Part shown: positions 1 through 6,972 of the stretch, piece by piece
Layout of the letters: every line of letters starts with the position of its first letter
Position numbering within the stretch: the stretch's first letter is position 1
Assembly: GCA_002441555.1 (NCBI GenBank)
Contig: DJWK01000011.1
Span: 36,301 to 46,747, forward strand
Direction of reading: 5' to 3'
Length of the DNA stretch: 10,447 nt
Origin: Thermodesulfobacteriaceae bacterium UBA6232
GTDB lineage: Bacteria; Desulfobacterota; Thermodesulfobacteria; Thermodesulfobacteriales; Thermodesulfobacteriaceae
Translations under genes and position numbers: made by a program
Notes under the pieces: generated by a model
The model's database searches: none
What the model was told of the DNA's origin: nothing
What the model saw: only the letters and a program-made list of their open reading frames with translations

Positions 1-165
1 AAATATGATTATTTGAACTTTAGAGGAATTAAAATTAAAAATGCAGATAGCCTTTTTGAAGAAGTTTTTGGAAGCAATAAAAAAAGTTATGGCGGGATTT
101 ACAGAACTCTCATTAATCTTCTTGAAAGAGTGCTTGTTAGACTCTGGAGAGAGGCCTATAAATGA
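1..165 (+). CDS. C-terminal end of an unidentified protein (5' truncated by window edge)
   Basis: Reading frame 1 is open from the first base and stops at TGA 163-165, giving the last 54 residues of a protein that begins outside the window. The tail is basic and probably helical, with a segment resembling IYRTLINLLERVLVRLWREAY. Its stop overlaps the cobU start as ATGA, so the two genes probably share a transcript and are translationally coupled. The helical end faintly recalls the part of Fis-type domains before the helix-turn-helix, but the recognition helices are absent and I do not assign a function. The frame is supported by the exact junction with cobU and by codon use like the rest of the window. 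The internal ATG in another frame at 41 gives only a shadow frame. Confidence 0.6.
   Translation, partial: KYDYLNFRGIKIKNADSLFEEVFGSNKKSYGGIYRTLINLLERVLVRLWREAYK
146..154 (+). promoter_or_regulatory. Ribosome binding site of cobU
   Basis: The purine stretch GGAGAGAGG lies 7 nt before the cobU ATG and inside the end of the preceding reading frame. It fixes the cobU start and fits coupled re-initiation at the ATGA overlap. Confidence 0.6.
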
Positions 166-713
166 TAACCTTTGTCCTTGGAGGAGCAAAGTCAGGAAAA
201 ACAGGTTTTGCTTTGAAATATGCAAAGGAATTAAAAGGCTTTAAGAATTACTATTATCTTGCTACAGCTCAGGCCCTTGATGAAGAAATGAAAGAAAAAA
301 TTGAAAAACATCAAAAAGAAAGACCCTCTTTCTGGAAGCTTATTGAAGAACCTTTAAATATTTCTTATCACCTTGAAAAACTCTCTGATTCATTTTCCGT
401 TATCCTTCTTGACTGTGTTACCCTTTGGGTCTCTAATATTTTACATTATAACAAAGATTTAGATAAAGAGACAGAAAGATTTTTAAAAGCTTTAAAAAAT
501 TATCGTAACCATGAGAGATCTTGGTTAATTATTATTTCCAATGAGATCGGGCTTGGAATTGTTCCGGAAAATAAGCTTGCAAGAAAATATCGTGACCTTG
601 TGGGTTCTTTAAATCAAAAAATTTCCGCCCTCTCAGAGGAAGTTTATTTCATAGTAGCAGGACTTCCAATTTCTTTAAAAAAAGCAACTTCTCTTGATTT
701 GGAAATCATTTAA
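162..713 (+). CDS. cobU: Adenosylcobinamide kinase / adenosylcobinamide-phosphate guanylyltransferase
   Basis: Bifunctional enzyme that phosphorylates adenosylcobinamide and then transfers GMP from GTP, giving adenosylcobinamide-GDP, the substrate of CobS. The 183 residues match the usual CobU length. The P-loop GGAKSGKT is at residues 7-14. A segment starting LATAQALDEEM and containing KHQKERPSFWKLIEEP follows; His50 aligns with the histidine that carries GMP in Salmonella CobU. Further family blocks are LLDCVTLWVSN (about 82-92), SNEIGLGIVPEN (about 125-136) and the C-terminal VAGLPISLK. The start is fixed by a good ribosome binding site and by the N-terminal P-loop. It is the only cobalamin gene on the plus strand here, coupled to an unidentified upstream gene, and its last 8 bp overlap the end of the convergent cbiET. 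Cytoplasmic, acting with the membrane enzymes CbiB and CobS. Confidence 0.97.
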   Translation: MITFVLGGAKSGKTGFALKYAKELKGFKNYYYLATAQALDEEMKEKIEKHQKERPSFWKLIEEPLNISYHLEKLSDSFSVILLDCVTLWVSNILHYNKDLDKETERFLKALKNYRNHERSWLIIISNEIGLGIVPENKLARKYRDLVGSLNQKISALSEEVYFIVAGLPISLKKATSLDLEII

Positions 714-1914
714 TCACTTTCAAGATAAAAAGGGGATTTTCCGGTTTAAAGAAATGATAATCTTTAAGGGAAGAAAATTTATTTACCTGAAGTTGAAGCA
801 AATCTAATTCATAGGGTTTATCTTTAAAAAATTCTAAAGCTTCTTTAAGGTTTTCATAGGTTATAAAGGAAAAAACAGAAATTTTTAAATCCTTTAAGCT
901 TTCAAGAAAATTCAAAATTTCTTTTAGTTTACCTGAGGTCCCTCCCACAAAAACTCTGTCTGGAGAGGGAAGATTTAAAAAGGCTTCTGGTGCCTCACCG
1001 TGAATAACTTTTATATTGTTTATTAAAAATTTTTTGCAATTATTTTCGATAAGCCTGCAATAATTCTCCTTTTTTTCAATGGCATAGATTTCAAGATAAG
1101 GAGAAAGCCTTGCAAGCTCAAGGCTTACGGATCCAGAACCAGCCCCGATATCCCATATAACTCCCCTTAAAGGGGGTTCAAGTTTGTGAAGAATAATAGC
1201 TCTTGCCTCATCTTTGGTAATCATTCCCCTTTCGTGAAAAATCTCCCTTTCTTTAATTCCTAAAATGATATGTTTGCCCCAGTTGGAATTTTCAATTAGA
1301 AGGGAATTTGGTTCAGCAAATTTTGAATTTACCAGTTCTGAAGGATGCCCTTTAAAAATTCTTTCTTCAGCATAACCCAATCTTTCACCAACATAAAGAA
1401 TGAGTTCATTTAGGCCTTCTCTTTCAAGAATATCTGCAATAAAAGAGGGATTGTTTTCTGAATCAGTGTAAACAAAAAGATATTCACTTTGTAAGACCTC
1501 CCTTAAAAAGCTCTCTCTTTGAAATTTTCTTCCATGAAGGGAATAGATTCTGACTTTATAATAAGGAATTTTTAAACGACTGCATAAAACTTGAGGAGTT
1601 GTCAAATCTGGAAAAATCTTAATTTCTTCTTGAGAAAAATAGGAAATAAGCTTTTCACCCACACCGAATAAAAGAGGGTCTCCTCCTGCAAGCACTACCA
1701 CATCTTCTCTTTCTCCCTCTATTTCCTCTAAAAGCTCATTAACTCCTTTAACTACCTTTATTTTTTCTTTAAAAAAAGCATGTTGAGGATATCCCTTAAA
1801 GATTTCTTCAGTTCTTTTAAAAGTAAATATTTTTGAGGCCTTCTCTAAAACCCTTTCTTCTTCCTTAGTAAGGGGTTTATATCCAATTCCGATGAGATAA
1901 ATATTTCTATTCAT
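706..1914 (-). CDS. cbiET: CbiE-CbiT fusion (CobL-type): precorrin-7 C5-methyltransferase and C15-methyltransferase/decarboxylase
   Basis: A 402-residue two-domain enzyme. The N-terminal CbiE domain (about 1-210) is a tetrapyrrole methylase with LAGGDPLLFGVG at about 75-86. The C-terminal CbiT domain (about 215-402) starts with HERGMITKDEARA and has the SAM-binding motif DIGAGSGSVSLELA (255-268) and the conserved VFVGGTSGKL (321-330). Together they methylate C5 and C15 and remove the acetate side-chain carboxyl at C12, giving the substrate of CbiC. The length matches CobL fusions. The CbiE start reads GIGYKPLT, where many tetrapyrrole methylases have a glycine-rich GIGPG loop. This is the last gene of the operon. 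Its ATG overlaps the cobF end by 8 bp with no clear Shine-Dalgarno site, suggesting coupled translation. Its stop overlaps cobU by 8 bp from the other strand. Confidence 0.95.
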   Translation of the reverse strand: MNRNIYLIGIGYKPLTKEEERVLEKASKIFTFKRTEEIFKGYPQHAFFKEKIKVVKGVNELLEEIEGEREDVVVLAGGDPLLFGVGEKLISYFSQEEIKIFPDLTTPQVLCSRLKIPYYKVRIYSLHGRKFQRESFLREVLQSEYLFVYTDSENNPSFIADILEREGLNELILYVGERLGYAEERIFKGHPSELVNSKFAEPNSLLIENSNWGKHIILGIKEREIFHERGMITKDEARAIILHKLEPPLRGVIWDIGAGSGSVSLELARLSPYLEIYAIEKKENYCRLIENNCKKFLINNIKVIHGEAPEAFLNLPSPDRVFVGGTSGKLKEILNFLESLKDLKISVFSFITYENLKEALEFFKDKPYELDLLQLQVNKFSSLKDYHFFKPENPLFILKVIK

Positions 1915-2659
1915 TTTTCTTTAAAGGTTTCAAAAGATAAATTTCCATAAGATAGCCTTTTTTTTCCTTGAGATTTTTTCTGAGGGTTTTTATTTTGTCT
2001 GTTTTTTCTGAAAGTTCACCAAAAACAAATATTTCTTCCTCTTGCCCCACATAGGCCCCCCAGAAGATTTCAAGGTCTTGGTTTTTATAAAGATTGAAGG
2101 TTTCGTAGTTATCTAAAAAAACTATAACCGGGTGTTCAATATTTTTGATTTTTCTTAAGGTTCTCGGAGTATGAAAGGTAAGTGGAGTTGATAAATCTGT
2201 TAAAGAAACCTGTAGTTTGGCACCGAGCACTTGAAAAGAAGAAATCCCCGGAATTACCTCGAAAGAGATACCTATTTCTCTGGCCACATCTTTCACAATA
2301 TCAATATGTCCATCATATAGGGTTGGATCTCCCCAGATTAAAAAACCAGCCTCATCCTCTTCAAGCTTTAAAAGGGTTTCCTTAAGTATTTCTCCTTTTT
2401 TCTTCCTCCACTCTATAACTTTTTCTTTGTAATTAATCCCTCTTTCTCTCTCAGGAAAGGAAAGATAAACACATTGAAAGGGTTTATCTCCTTTAACAAA
2501 TTTTATAATTTCCGTTCTCTTTTTGGTAAGTTCCTCTTTTTTCCCTTTTTTTTCCGGGATAAGAAAGAGATTTAATCTATCAAGCAGATCTTTAGCCTCA
2601 AGGGTTAAATATTTGGGATCTCCTGGGCCAATTCCTATCAAATAAAGCTTTTTTATCAT
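1907..2659 (-). CDS. cobF: CobF-type precorrin-6A synthase (deacetylating), C1 methyltransferase
   Basis: A 250-residue tetrapyrrole methylase with the start motif LIGIGPGDP (7-15). The rest follows CobF, not CbiL/CobI: an RTEI-FPERER-NYKEKVIEW region at about 48-84, FLIWGDPTLYDG (106-117), EVIPGISSFQ (134-143), FWGAYVGQEEEI (199-210) and a C-terminal KGYLMEIYLLK (234-244), which matches the KGWIMDTYLLRR-like end of CobF. Length also fits CobF. In the aerobic pathway CobF methylates C1 of precorrin-5 and releases the extruded carbon unit as acetate. In the anaerobic pathway the non-homologous CbiD methylates C1. A CobF beside cbiX is therefore unexpected, and its substrate here may be a cobalt-precorrin. 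An AAAGGA site precedes the ATG by 9 nt; the gap to the cbiX-cbiC gene is 14 bp. The family is confident from motifs; the substrate is inferred. Confidence 0.85.
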   Translation of the reverse strand: MIKKLYLIGIGPGDPKYLTLEAKDLLDRLNLFLIPEKKGKKEELTKKRTEIIKFVKGDKPFQCVYLSFPERERGINYKEKVIEWRKKKGEILKETLLKLEEDEAGFLIWGDPTLYDGHIDIVKDVAREIGISFEVIPGISSFQVLGAKLQVSLTDLSTPLTFHTPRTLRKIKNIEHPVIVFLDNYETFNLYKNQDLEIFWGAYVGQEEEIFVFGELSEKTDKIKTLRKNLKEKKGYLMEIYLLKPLKKNE

Positions 2660-2673
2660 AAAATTTTCCTTTC

Positions 2674-3636
2674 TTACTGCTCTGCAAGCTTAAGCAGTGC
2701 ATTAACTACAGCACAACAGGCAGGGCTACCCCCCTTTCTGCTTAGATTGGTTATAAATGGGAAATCTTGGGTAGAAAGAAGGAGTTTGGCTTCAAAGGCC
2801 TTAACAAAACCAACGGGCATCCCTATAACCACAATATTTTTAATATTATTTTTATTAAGGACCTCTACGGTTTTAAGAAGGGCTGTAGGTGAGTTACCAA
2901 TGGCAATTATTCCAATATTTTTTTCCTTCTCAAGGGCAAGAGAAATGGCTTTTTCTGTGCGGGTTCCATCTTCAGGCTCTTCGGTAATTTCAGATAAATA
3001 GGAAATTACTTGGTTTCCCTTTAACAATCTTTTGGAAATACCAGCTCTTACCATTTCCACATCAACAAGGATATTTTTCCCATTTTTTATGTTTTCTATG
3101 GCAAGAGAGACGGCCTTTTTATGAAAGACCATGGTATCCTTAAATTCAAAGTCAGCGGTTGCATGGATAACCCTTTTTACAATCACCTTTTCTTCCGGAG
3201 AAAAATTACTTAAATCAATTTCTTTTTCAATAATTTCAAAGCTTTTTCTTTCAATATCCACTCCTCTTTTGACACCCATTTCTTCAATTCGTTCTTTTAC
3301 AATCTCAGCAAGTTTTTCATGGATGCCAAGGGGTTTGGTGTAAATTATTTCAACTTCAGGAATTTCCCTTTTTACCTCTTCTAAAATTTCTGGAATATCT
3401 TTAGTGACATGAAGCCCTGCACTCAAGAAAAAGGGATGAACAATTATTCTTTTGGCACCCTTTTTAATAAGGGCTTCAAGGGCGCTTTTTACATCAGGCT
3501 CTCCGAACTGTAAAAAAGCAAGGGCAAAATCTTCCCGAGGTCTTCCAAAGGTAGCAGCAAGAAGACTTAAAAATTGATCCCAGGTATTGGCCTCTTTTTT
3601 GGGACTTCCGTGAAGCACAATGAGAAACTTTTCCAT
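2674..3636 (-). CDS. cbiX-cbiC: Fusion of sirohydrochlorin cobaltochelatase (short CbiX) and cobalt-precorrin-8 methylmutase (CbiC/CobH)
   Basis: A 320-residue two-domain protein. Residues 1 to about 118 form a short CbiX: FLIVLHGSPKKEAN places His9 at the metal site, and HPFFLSAGLHVTKDIPE places His67 and His76 in the second metal-binding region. This domain inserts cobalt into sirohydrochlorin. Residues from about 127 to the end are CbiC, with the catalytic histidine in VIHATADFEF (His158), then LVDVEMVRAG, IAIGNSPTALL, IGMPVGFVKAFEAK and GGSPACCAVVNALL. This domain moves the methyl from C11 to C12 to form cobyrinate. I start at the ATG at 3636, because AGGGGGAGG lies 5 nt upstream and the CbiX core begins there. 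A TTG six codons earlier would put the ribosome site inside the gene. The two activities are at opposite ends of the ring pathway, so the fusion is more likely about co-expression than direct channelling (inference). Confidence 0.93.
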   Translation of the reverse strand: MEKFLIVLHGSPKKEANTWDQFLSLLAATFGRPREDFALAFLQFGEPDVKSALEALIKKGAKRIIVHPFFLSAGLHVTKDIPEILEEVKREIPEVEIIYTKPLGIHEKLAEIVKERIEEMGVKRGVDIERKSFEIIEKEIDLSNFSPEEKVIVKRVIHATADFEFKDTMVFHKKAVSLAIENIKNGKNILVDVEMVRAGISKRLLKGNQVISYLSEITEEPEDGTRTEKAISLALEKEKNIGIIAIGNSPTALLKTVEVLNKNNIKNIVVIGMPVGFVKAFEAKLLLSTQDFPFITNLSRKGGSPACCAVVNALLKLAEQ

Positions 3637-3641
3637 TTTTG

Positions 3642-3650
3642 CCTCCCCCT
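3642..3650 (-). promoter_or_regulatory. Ribosome binding site deciding the cbiX-cbiC start
   Basis: Read on the minus strand this is AGGGGGAGG, 5 nt before the ATG at 3636, in the 26-bp gap after cbiA. It is the strongest internal ribosome binding site in the operon and argues against the alternative TTG start at 3654. It may let this gene be translated independently of the upstream genes. Confidence 0.8.
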
Positions 3651-3662
3651 GCAAAAATCTTT

Positions 3663-4946
3663 TTAAGCCTTTGCAATAAAATGCATATAAGTTGCAAGGG
3701 CATTTCTATAGTAAAAACCCTCAAGAAAAGTCTTTCCATCCTGACTATAAACTCTAAAAATTTTTTTCAAATCTACCCTTTTTTGTGTTTCTATTATATC
3801 AGTATAATGAAATTCATGAGCATAAAACCTTTTAATACCCTCAAAAAAGGGATGTTTTTCACAAAGGGTTACTTTCCGATAGCCAAGAGTAAGTCCTTTT
3901 TTTCTTGTTTCAAAGGGAAAAATTCCAGCCATAGGATAGAATTTATCCTCCCAGTAAAGGCCTTTTGATAAATATAAAAGCCCTCCGCATTCAGCATAAA
4001 TGGGCCTGCCATCTTCAAAAAAGGCTTTTATCTCTTTAAGAATGGATTTATTTTCGCCTAACTCTTTCGCAAAAAGTTCAGGATAACCTCCTCCAAAATA
4101 AAGCAAGCCAACCTCAGAGGGAAGTTTTGTGTCCCTCAAAGGACTGAAGAAAAGGATTTCACTTTTTTTCTTAAGTTCTTCAAGAAGGTGAGGATAATAA
4201 AAATTAAAGGCTTCATCAAAGGCAATTCCAATTTTTTTAAAGGGAATTTCAGGCAAAAAGGAGGGTAGGGAGGAAGCTTCAAAATTTGAAAAATCTATGG
4301 GTTTAAAAATAGATAAATCAAAGTTTTTTTCAAGGTCTTCAGCTACAATTGAAATAACTTTTTCTGCCTCCTTAAAGTGTTCTGGAAGAAAAAGGCCAAG
4401 GTGCCGTGAAGGAAGTTCGTATTCTTTTTTTCTGAAAAGATATCCTGCAATAGGATAACTTTTTAATGCCTTTTTTAGTCTTAAAAGATGTCTTTCTGAA
4501 GAAACCCTGTTTAGGAACAAATAAAAGGGAAGACCAGCCCTTTTTACCCTTTCTGAAAATCCTTTTACTATGTAAGAGAGACTTTCAGCTACGCCAAAGG
4601 CATCAACAACAAGAACAATGGGAAGTTTTAGAAGTTTTGCCACCTCAAAGGTGGAATACCTTCCGTCAAAAAGGCCCATCACCCCTTCAACAACGGCAAA
4701 ATCAACTTCCATAGCCTTATTGTAAAAAAGGGCTTTAAGCCTATCCTTTCCCATTGAAAAAAGGTCAAGGTTATAAGAGACTTTGTTGGTGGAAAGGGCA
4801 TGCCACTTAGGATCAATAAAATCAGGCCCAACCTTAAAAGGCTGAACTTTTAGGCCCCTCTTTGTCAATAATCTTAATATTCCGAGGGTGATAAGAGTTT
4901 TTCCTTCACCGCTTTTGGGTGCAGAAATTATAAACCCCTTAGCCAT
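3663..4946 (-). CDS. cbiA: Cobyrinate a,c-diamide synthase
   Basis: ATP- and glutamine-dependent enzyme that amidates the a and c side chains of (cobalt-)cobyrinate. The 427 residues are slightly shorter than the roughly 450 typical of the family. The N-terminal synthetase domain has the P-loop SAPKSGEGKT (8-17), FKVGPDFIDPKWH (37-49), VVEGVMGLFDG (85-95) and LVVDAFGVAES (112-122). The C-terminal class I glutaminase domain has FGGGYPELFA (284-293), the nucleophile Cys320 in YAECGGLLYLS, HEFHYTD (377-383) and His422 near the end in ATYMHF. The ATG overlaps the cobD end by 19 bp, the longest overlap in the operon. GGAGG sits only 1 nt before the ATG, too close for usual spacing; a GAGG about 10 nt upstream or coupling is more likely to drive initiation. 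No missing catalytic residue is seen. Confidence 0.97.
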   Translation of the reverse strand: MAKGFIISAPKSGEGKTLITLGILRLLTKRGLKVQPFKVGPDFIDPKWHALSTNKVSYNLDLFSMGKDRLKALFYNKAMEVDFAVVEGVMGLFDGRYSTFEVAKLLKLPIVLVVDAFGVAESLSYIVKGFSERVKRAGLPFYLFLNRVSSERHLLRLKKALKSYPIAGYLFRKKEYELPSRHLGLFLPEHFKEAEKVISIVAEDLEKNFDLSIFKPIDFSNFEASSLPSFLPEIPFKKIGIAFDEAFNFYYPHLLEELKKKSEILFFSPLRDTKLPSEVGLLYFGGGYPELFAKELGENKSILKEIKAFFEDGRPIYAECGGLLYLSKGLYWEDKFYPMAGIFPFETRKKGLTLGYRKVTLCEKHPFFEGIKRFYAHEFHYTDIIETQKRVDLKKIFRVYSQDGKTFLEGFYYRNALATYMHFIAKA

Positions 4947-6004
4947 TCCTCCAAAGCCTCACAAAAAAGGATTAAAGAACCCTCTTCTTTAAGGGACACT
5001 CTGATATCATTTTCACTAAGCCCCAAAAAATTAAAACAATTTCTAACAAGGATATTTTTTTCTCTAATAAGCCAAACAAAAAAGTTATAACCCCTGGGTA
5101 GATTTTTTAACAAATAAAAATTGGTTTTACTTGGTAAAAATTCAACTTTTAAAGTCTTCATCCTTTCTTCAAAAAGGCTTTTAAGCCTTGAAAAGTAATT
5201 GAGACTTTCTCTCACAAAACTTTCATTTTTTAAAATTTTTATGGCAAAAAATTGAGAAATGGTATTAACACTCCAAAAGGGTTTTAAAGCATTTACTTCC
5301 CTTAAAAGAGGATTTGAAGAAATAAGGAAACCAACCCGTGCCCCAGCAAGCCCGAAAAATTTGGTAAGGGATCTAAGAATAAAAAGATTGGCATAAGTTG
5401 AGACCTCGGTTATCAAAGAATTTTTCTCATCAAACTCAATAAAGGCCTCATCAATAATAAAAAATACATCAGGATAATCCCATATAAAGCTTAAAAGAGA
5501 TTCTTTATTAAAACTCAAACCTGTTGGATTATTGGGATTGCAAATAATTACTGCTTTAGGTGAGGGAGAATTTTCAAGAAAATTTTGTAAGGTTTCAAGA
5601 TGCCTTTCTGGATAAAGGGATATATGAGGGTGGGGGATGAGATTCCTTCTTTTGGAGATGATTTTGCGATATCCAATAAAAGTTGGTTCTGGAAGAAAAA
5701 TTTTGGTATTTGAAGGTAGGCTAAAAATTAGGAATTGCAAAAGCTCAAAGGAACCGTTCCCCACAAGGATAAAACTCTCACTGAGGGAATATTTTTCAGC
5801 AAAAAGTCTTTTGAGTTCTAAACACTCAGGATCAGGATAACGGGAAAGTGCCTCCAATAGCTCATCCTTTTCAAAATCAAGAAAGCTTTTTATCATAGGA
5901 TTTACAGAGGAACTTAAATCAACAATTTTGGAAGGAAGTAACCCAAACCTTTCTGCAAAGAAATATATGTTTCCACCATGGTGAGGAAGTATAAAATCAT
6001 TCAT
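4928..6004 (-). CDS. cobD: L-threonine-O-3-phosphate decarboxylase (PLP-dependent)
   Basis: Makes (R)-1-amino-2-propanol O-2-phosphate from threonine phosphate, the linker that CbiB joins to cobyric acid. The 358 residues match Salmonella CobD (named CobC in Pseudomonas), and the fold is a class I/II aminotransferase. HHGGN near the N-terminus (8-12), followed by LSSSVNP, is typical of the cobalamin branch. CNPNNPTG is at 155-162, the PLP-pyridine Asp185 is in IIDEAF, and the Schiff-base Lys215 is in RSLTKFFGLAGARVGF. The relative HisC shares the PLP motifs, but the N-terminal HGGN block and the position between cbiB and cbiA favour CobD. The start overlaps the cbiB stop as ATGA, with AGGG 6 nt upstream. 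No threonine kinase gene is in the window. Confidence 0.93.
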   Translation of the reverse strand: MNDFILPHHGGNIYFFAERFGLLPSKIVDLSSSVNPMIKSFLDFEKDELLEALSRYPDPECLELKRLFAEKYSLSESFILVGNGSFELLQFLIFSLPSNTKIFLPEPTFIGYRKIISKRRNLIPHPHISLYPERHLETLQNFLENSPSPKAVIICNPNNPTGLSFNKESLLSFIWDYPDVFFIIDEAFIEFDEKNSLITEVSTYANLFILRSLTKFFGLAGARVGFLISSNPLLREVNALKPFWSVNTISQFFAIKILKNESFVRESLNYFSRLKSLFEERMKTLKVEFLPSKTNFYLLKNLPRGYNFFVWLIREKNILVRNCFNFLGLSENDIRVSLKEEGSLILFCEALEEWLRGL

Positions 6005-6972
6005 TTTATTCCCTTAAAGAGAAGAATTATAATAAGCATAAAAAAAGCACTCATTATAAGCAAATTTTTGGCAATGAATATGGTTTTATCAAAATTATTA
6101 ATTAAATTTTCTCCGATATAGGGTTTCACTATCAATTCTCCATTATAATAAGCAGGCCCAAGAAGCCTCACTCCCAGAGCCCCTGAAAGAGCTGATTCAG
6201 GATATCCTCCATTGGGTGAAGGATGAAGTTTGGCATACTTAAAAATCCATTTAAAACTTCTAAGACCAGAATTTATTCCCAGATAGAAAAAACTTGCCAA
6301 AACAATTAAGAGAGCTGTAATTCTTGCTGGGATTAAATTTACTAAATCATCCATCTTGGCAGAAAACCAACCAAAGTTTTTATATTTTTCATTTTTGTAA
6401 CCCACCATGGAATCAAGGGTGTTAACTGTTTTATAAAAGACCATGCCTGGAAATCCTAAAAGGGTGAGCCAAAAAAGAGGTGCTATAACTCCATCATTTA
6501 GATTTTCCGCATAGCTTTCAAGCACAGCCCTGCGAATACCCTTTTCATCAAGTTTGTCTGTATCTCTTCCCACAAGGGCTTTAAGTTCCCTTCTTGCAAG
6601 CTCAAGCTCTCCTTGGGATAGATATTTTTCCACACACAAACCCGCATCAACAAGACTCCTCAAAGCAAGAAAAAGGGATAGGGTAAGAAAAAAAACCCCT
6701 TCTGCAAGAAAAGGGGAAATTTTTTTTAATTGAATAAGAATTTGCAGAAAAAGAAAAGAAACAAATAGAGTTATAAAATTTACCGCAAAAAAGAAAAAAA
6801 TCCCCCTGATTTTGTCATTGAAAAGGGGAATTTTTCTAATGGGAGGTTCTAAAAGGGAGATGGTTTTTCCTATTCCTTTTACAGGATGGGGAAAATTTTT
6901 GGGGTCTCCCAGAATAAAATCAAGAAAAAAAGCCAAGGCTATTTGATAGCCCTTTACTGTAAATAAATCCAT
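6001..6972 (-). CDS. cbiB: Adenosylcobinamide-phosphate synthase, integral membrane
   Basis: Joins aminopropanol phosphate to adenosylcobyric acid. The 323 residues are the usual CbiB length. Family blocks are FILGDPKNFPHPV (19-31), ESYAENLNDGVIAPLFW (152-168), VNTLDSMVGYKNEKY (183-197) followed by FGWFSAKMDDLVNLIPAR (200-217), and HPSPNGGYPESALSGALGVR (250-269). Hydrophobic stretches at about 8-22, 57-80, 88-106, 160-180, 215-233 and 298-319 are likely membrane segments. The start codon directly follows the cobQ stop (TAAATG) with AGGA 6 nt upstream, and its own stop overlaps cobD as ATGA. The adjacency to cobD matches the reaction order, since CobD makes the substrate of CbiB. Confidence 0.97.
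   Translation of the reverse strand: MDLFTVKGYQIALAFFLDFILGDPKNFPHPVKGIGKTISLLEPPIRKIPLFNDKIRGIFFFFAVNFITLFVSFLFLQILIQLKKISPFLAEGVFFLTLSLFLALRSLVDAGLCVEKYLSQGELELARRELKALVGRDTDKLDEKGIRRAVLESYAENLNDGVIAPLFWLTLLGFPGMVFYKTVNTLDSMVGYKNEKYKNFGWFSAKMDDLVNLIPARITALLIVLASFFYLGINSGLRSFKWIFKYAKLHPSPNGGYPESALSGALGVRLLGPAYYNGELIVKPYIGENLINNFDKTIFIAKNLLIMSAFFMLIIILLFKGIK

Noticed and set aside
70..165. Fis-type DNA-binding C-terminus of the first gene
   Set aside because: Only the helix preceding a helix-turn-helix is vaguely similar. The reading frame ends before any recognition helix, and the following DNA is clearly cobU, so a frameshifted continuation is excluded.
41..244. 67-codon plus-strand frame beginning with an ATG at 41
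   Set aside because: It overlaps both the in-frame tail that ends exactly at the cobU start and the first part of cobU itself, and its residues resemble no protein. It is a shadow frame.
629..639. CCTCTCAGAGG palindrome inside cobU, followed on the minus strand by a short T-run, as a terminator for the cob operon
   Set aside because: A usable hairpin would have only 4 bp with a 3-nt loop, and the T-run starts several bases after the stem. It is too weak to call and lies within conserved coding sequence.
1907..2659. Annotation as CbiL/CobI precorrin-2 C20-methyltransferase
   Set aside because: The N-terminal GIGPGDPKYLTL motif is shared by the superfamily, but WGDPTLYDG, WGAYVGQEEEI and the C-terminal KGYLMEIYLLK are CobF features, and the length fits CobF.
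3637..3654. Upstream TTG start for cbiX-cbiC adding six residues
   Set aside because: The extra codons consist of the Shine-Dalgarno sequence itself, and the conserved CbiX sequence begins right after the downstream ATG.
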